DNA of 8,684 bases from an uncultured Streptomyces sp. (lineage in GTDB: Bacteria > Actinomycetota > Actinomycetes > Streptomycetales > Streptomycetaceae). Numbering within the stretch: position 1 is the first letter of the stretch; the number at the start of each line of letters is the position of its first letter. The DNA is taken from positions 1 to 8,684 of the forward strand of contig CAMLJW010000211.1 of assembly GCA_946480485.1 (NCBI GenBank). Reading direction: 5' to 3'. Under the pieces are notes generated by a model, which saw only the letters and a program-made list of their open reading frames with translations, searched no databases and had not been told where the DNA came from. The position numbers were made by a program, and so were the translations under genes. Below are positions 6,026-8,684 of the stretch, one piece after another.

Positions 6026-6757
6026 TCAGGCGAGGCCGGCGACCAAATCGGCCACGGATTTGCGGCGGCCCGTGTAGAACGGGACCTCCTCGCGGACGTG
6101 CCTGCGTGCCTCGGAGCCGCGCAGGTGGCGCATGAGGTCGACGATGCGGTACAGCTCGTCGGCCTCGAAGGCGAGGATCCACTCGTAGTCACCGAGGGAG
6201 AACGAGGCGACCGTGTTGGCGCGCACGTCCGGGTAGCCGCGCGCCATCTTGCCGTGGTCGGCGAGCATACGCCGGCGGTCCTCGTCGGGCAGCAGGTACC
6301 AGTCGTAGGAGCGCACGAACGGGTAGACGCTGATGTAGTCGCGGGGTGTCTCGTCGGCCAGGAACGCCGGGATGTGCGAGCGGTTGAACTCGGCGGGGCG
6401 GTGTAGCGCCATGTTCGACCAGACCGGCTCCAGGGCGCGGCCCAGCCTGGTGCGGCGGAAGAGGTTGTACGCCTCCTGCAACGCGTCGGCGGTCTCCGCG
6501 TGCCACCAGATCATGAGGTCGGCGTCGGCCCGCAGCCCCGACACGTCGTACGTGCCACGGACCGTCACGTCCTTGGCGGCGAGCTGGTCGAACAGCTCCT
6601 GCACCTCGTGCGCGTAACCGGCGCGATCCTCGGGGAGGACGTCTCGCAGCTTGAAGACGGACCAGAGGGTGTAGCGGATGACCTCGTTGAGGTCCCTGGC
6701 CAGCTTGCCCTTGTTCGGGATCCTGGCCGGGCCGGTGGTGGGGGCGTCGTCACTCAT
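6026..6757 (-). CDS. hemQ: HemQ / ChdC, coproheme decarboxylase (chlorite dismutase family)
   Basis: The enzyme converts iron-coproporphyrin III (coproheme) into haem b by two oxidative decarboxylations, the last step of the coproporphyrin-dependent haem pathway. The 243-residue length and the sequence fit actinobacterial HemQ. Recognisable parts are [15 protein letters not shown] (24-38), the first ferredoxin-like half with [11 protein letters not shown] (78-88), [18 protein letters not shown] (139-156) and [11 protein letters not shown] (168-178) with the likely proximal haem ligand His168. [14 protein letters not shown] (185-198) and a C-terminal VPFYTGRR (225-232) follow. Tyr145 is the probable catalytic tyrosine. 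His128, 17 residues earlier, matches the distal histidine described for actinobacterial enzymes (inferred from spacing). The ATG at 6757 has GGGAG 9 nt upstream; the longer open frame reaching 6955 runs into hemY and is not used. The start lies 4 bp after the hemY stop, so the two are cotranscribed and probably translationally coupled. Confidence 0.95.
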   Translation of the reverse strand: MSDDAPTTGPARIPNKGKLARDLNEVIRYTLWSVFKLRDVLPEDRAGYAHEVQELFDQLAAKDVTVRGTYDVSGLRADADLMIWWHAETADALQEAYNLFRRTRLGRALEPVWSNMALHRPAEFNRSHIPAFLADETPRDYISVYPFVRSYDWYLLPDEDRRRMLADHGKMARGYPDVRANTVASFSLGDYEWILAFEADELYRIVDLMRHLRGSEARRHVREEVPFYTGRRKSVADLVAGLA

Positions 6758-6761
6758 GAGG

Positions 6762-8306
6762 CTATTCTCCCGCGCCGCCGTGCGCGCTCCGCACCGGGTT
6801 CCTGATCGGCTCGTCCAGTCCGCCGCGATCGCCTCCGATCCGGCCCACAAGCTGGTCCACGGCGGCGTTCGCGCTGGCGATGCAGGCCGGGATGCCGACA
6901 CCGTCGTACGCCGCTCCGCACACGGCCAGGCCCGGCAGCTCGGCGACGTGTTCACGGATCCTCGCCACGCGCGCGTGGTGCCCGACCGGGTACTGGGGCA
7001 GTGCGTCGGTCCAGCGCGTCACCCGCGTCTCGACGGGCGCCGCGTCCAGCCCGGTGGCCTCGCGAAGGTCGTGTCGGGAGACGTCCACGAGGTCGGCGTC
7101 CGCGCGCTCGAGGACCTCACTCTCTCCGTACCGCCCCACGGACGTCCGCAGGACGAGCAGGCCGGGGTTCTCGTCTGCGATCCAGCCCCACTTCTGGGAC
7201 GCGAACGTCGACGCCTTGATGGTGCGCCCGTCGATGGGCGGCACCAGAAAACCGCTTCCTTCGGGTAGTCGGATCTCGCTGCGCCGGTAGGCGAGGGTGA
7301 TCAGGGCCATGGAGGCGTACTCGACGGCGGCCAGCTCGGCCGCGGCGGCGGGCGCCTCGGCACGCAGCAACGACGCCGCCACGAACGCGGGGACCGCGAC
7401 GACGACGGCGTCGGCGTGCAGGACACGGCCGCCGGCGACGATGCGCCACACGGCGCGCGCGTGCCCCGCACAGTCCCCGACGCCATGCTCCGCGACTACT
7501 CGGGCACCTCGACCGGCGCCAACCGCAGGCTCCGCGGCAGACTCCAGTTCCGTCACGGCGGCGTCGGTGACGATCTCGCCGCCCCGTGCCCGCACCGACT
7601 GCGCCACCGCGAGCGGCAGTTGGCCGACGCCACCCTCGATGCCCATGAAGACCGGTCCGGTCTGCTGGGCGACGGTCGCCCGGGCCTGGATGGCGCGGAC
7701 CGCCTCCGTCAACGACGTGTGCGTACGAGCCGCCTCGAAGAGCTGCGGGACGGCGGAGCGCATGGAGATGCGGTACGCGTCGCCCGCGTAGACACCGCCC
7801 AGGAGCGGCTCGATCAGGCGGTCCACCACCTCGCGGCCGAGCCGCCGTGCGACGTAGGCCCCCACCGCCACGTCGTCGCCCATCTCCGTGCGCGGCAGGT
7901 CGCGGTCGCGCTCGATGCGGTGCAGCCCCGCGTCGGAGAGGACTCCGGAGAGGACGGACGCGTCTGAGGGGACGCCCATGACGTGCCCCTTGGGCATGGG
8001 CCGCAGTGCCCCCCGCGTCCAGATCGACGCGGTCGCCGTCGCGGGCGGCCGGAGCCGGGCGTCGAGGCCCACCTCGCGGGCGAGTGCCACCGCCTCGGGC
8101 CGCCGGGCGAGCAACGACTCGGCACCGAAGTCGACCCGAGCGCCCGCGATCTCGCCGGGCAGCAGCTTGCCGCCGAGCCGGTCCGAGGCCTCCAGAACGG
8201 TCACGCGCGCACCGCCGTCCAGCAGCCGGTGGGCGGCCGCCAGACCGGCGATGCCGCCCCCGATGACGACGACATGAGCCGTGCCCGTACGTGTGTCTGC
8301 ATTCAT
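6762..8306 (-). CDS. hemY: HemY / CgoX, FAD-dependent coproporphyrinogen III oxidase (annotated also as protoporphyrinogen oxidase HemG)
   Basis: The 514-residue flavoprotein oxidises coproporphyrinogen III to coproporphyrin III by six-electron removal with oxygen, the step before iron insertion in Gram-positive haem synthesis. An N-terminal Rossmann fold binds [22 protein letters not shown] (11-29), with Glu39 at the end of the second strand and SDRLGGKL (41-48). The middle contains [12 protein letters not shown] (61-72), [13 protein letters not shown] (164-176), [12 protein letters not shown] (220-231) and [17 protein letters not shown] (340-356). The C-terminal FAD-contacting block is [17 protein letters not shown] (460-476). 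Residues about 255-290 look like an insertion of extra Gly/Ala-rich sequence. The ATG at 8306 has GGAG only 2 nt upstream, with GGGA about 10 nt before the start as an alternative. The frame is open to a TTG at 8360, but those 18 residues are Gly-rich and lie before the expected N-terminus. It heads the hemY-hemQ operon. Confidence 0.93.
   Translation of the reverse strand: MNADTRTGTAHVVVIGGGIAGLAAAHRLLDGGARVTVLEASDRLGGKLLPGEIAGARVDFGAESLLARRPEAVALAREVGLDARLRPPATATASIWTRGALRPMPKGHVMGVPSDASVLSGVLSDAGLHRIERDRDLPRTEMGDDVAVGAYVARRLGREVVDRLIEPLLGGVYAGDAYRISMRSAVPQLFEAARTHTSLTEAVRAIQARATVAQQTGPVFMGIEGGVGQLPLAVAQSVRARGGEIVTDAAVTELESAAEPAVGAGRGARVVAEHGVGDCAGHARAVWRIVAGGRVLHADAVVVAVPAFVAASLLRAEAPAAAAELAAVEYASMALITLAYRRSEIRLPEGSGFLVPPIDGRTIKASTFASQKWGWIADENPGLLVLRTSVGRYGESEVLERADADLVDVSRHDLREATGLDAAPVETRVTRWTDALPQYPVGHHARVARIREHVAELPGLAVCGAAYDGVGIPACIASANAAVDQLVGRIGGDRGGLDEPIRNPVRSAHGGAGE
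6767..6771 (-). promoter_or_regulatory. hemQ ribosome binding site inside the end of hemY
   Basis: GGGAG on the minus strand lies within the final codons of hemY, 9 nt before the hemQ ATG. Its placement supports translational coupling of the two haem genes and fixes the hemQ start at 6757. Confidence 0.7.
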
Positions 8307-8474
8307 GTCTCCACTGTCCCAGATCCCACTGACGCCGCCCCCGCCGCCCGGTGTCCGCAACGAGTCCGGACCGTGACCTCATCGGGACCGGATCCGCCCA
8401 ACTTCCCGCCCCGCTCCGGCGTCGAAGGGTCGAAGGAACGTCAGTCATCACGACACCCTCGGGGGTACGCCGAC
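8307..8474. promoter_or_regulatory. Divergent promoter region between hemY and the lipoprotein gene
   Basis: Both outward-facing genes must be expressed from this 168-bp region. I found no clear -35/-10 pair for either. Visible structure includes a tandem 8-bp direct repeat (GTCGAAGG twice, 8421-8436), a perfect palindrome GTCCGGAC (8364-8371) and a GGAAC box (8435-8439) of the kind seen in ECF sigma promoters, without a matching -10. GGGGG at 8461-8465 is the likely ribosome binding site of the lipoprotein gene. Confidence 0.4.
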
Positions 8475-8684
8475 ATGCAGAAGCGTGGCACCACGTCCAG
8501 GCACCGATCCCTACGACCGGTCGAGACCCTCTCGGCGCTGCTGCTGGCCGCCGCCCTCGCGCTCGCGGGATGCACCGGCGCGGACGGCGGTGCCGATTCG
8601 ACCTCGGCGGCCGAGGGCGCCGCCCACGGCGCGAAGAAGGACGCCGGCCCGGGCGCGGGCGCGGCCGGCAACGCGGACGACCAG
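8475..8684 (+). CDS. Putative lipoprotein, N-terminal part (cut by window end)
   Basis: The first 70 residues are present and the frame is still open at the window edge. The start MQKRGTTSRHRSLRP is basic, followed by a hydrophobic segment (19-32) and the lipobox LAGC, with Cys33 as the lipidation site. This predicts a type II signal peptide and anchoring to the outer face of the membrane. After Cys33 comes a Gly/Ala/Asp/Ser-rich low-complexity stretch, typical of a spacer before a folded domain. The ATG is preceded by GGGGG, spaced 9 nt. The gene is divergent from hemY. Some Streptomyces carry a DUF4349 lipoprotein near hemY with a similar N-terminus, but the part that would show this lies outside the window, so no function is assigned. 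Confidence 0.8.
   Translation, partial: MQKRGTTSRHRSLRPVETLSALLLAAALALAGCTGADGGADSTSAAEGAAHGAKKDAGPGAGAAGNADDQ

Noticed and set aside
6758..6955. N-terminal extension of HemQ to an upstream start
   Set aside because: The extra 66 residues overlap the hemY coding region out of frame and do not resemble HemQ. The ATG at 6757 has a well-placed ribosome binding site.
8307..8360. TTG start giving an 18-residue longer HemY
   Set aside because: The extension is Gly-rich low complexity, and the ATG at 8306 lies the usual short distance before the FAD motif.
7117..8451. Second minus-strand frame (444 codons) overlapping hemY
   Set aside because: It is an Arg/Gly-rich frameshift shadow of hemY; the hemY frame has the FAD motifs.

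Overview
The window looks like a chromosomal segment of a Streptomyces or a close relative. G+C is very high, with strong third-position GC bias and long spurious open frames opposite the real genes. The gene families present (actinobacterial-type HemQ beside HemY, a secreted Tap/Slp-type hydrolase, a DUF692 protein with a C-terminal extension) fit that group. There are no rRNA or tRNA genes, CRISPR arrays, insertion sequences or phage genes. Six complete protein genes, one partial gene and one short gene relic account for most of the sequence.

Left part, plus strand: a SulP-type anion transporter with a C-terminal STAS domain (17-1462) ends in a near-ideal 16-bp hairpin terminator (1489-1525). 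A stomatin/slipin-type SPFH membrane protein follows (1587-2615), with a repetitive acidic, proline-rich tail. The 283-bp gap after it (2616-2898) carries a decayed fragment of a PhoX-type (DUF839) phosphatase gene, with one visible frameshift, and a hairpin. Next is a DUF692 protein (2899-4248), a member of the multinuclear-iron MbnB/TglH/ChrH superfamily. It is fused through a low-complexity linker to a helical C-terminal domain that resembles the N-terminal part of DUF2063 proteins. A secreted alpha/beta hydrolase of the tripeptidyl aminopeptidase type (4438-6006) ends only 19 bp from the converging gene.

Right part, minus strand: hemY (cgoX; 6762-8306) and hemQ (chdC; 6026-6757) form a tight operon, separated by 4 bp. 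HemY oxidises coproporphyrinogen III to coproporphyrin III. HemQ decarboxylates iron-coproporphyrin to haem b. Together they are two of the last three steps of the coproporphyrin-dependent haem pathway; the ferrochelatase is not in the window. A lipoprotein gene (8475 onwards) diverges from hemY and is cut by the window edge.

The most interesting object is the DUF692 fusion. Characterised DUF692 enzymes modify peptide cysteines and usually need a separate partner protein. Here a partner-like domain is covalently attached, and no obvious precursor peptide is encoded nearby. This may be a stand-alone iron enzyme with an unknown substrate. Family assignments are from memory of conserved motifs, and no database search was run.
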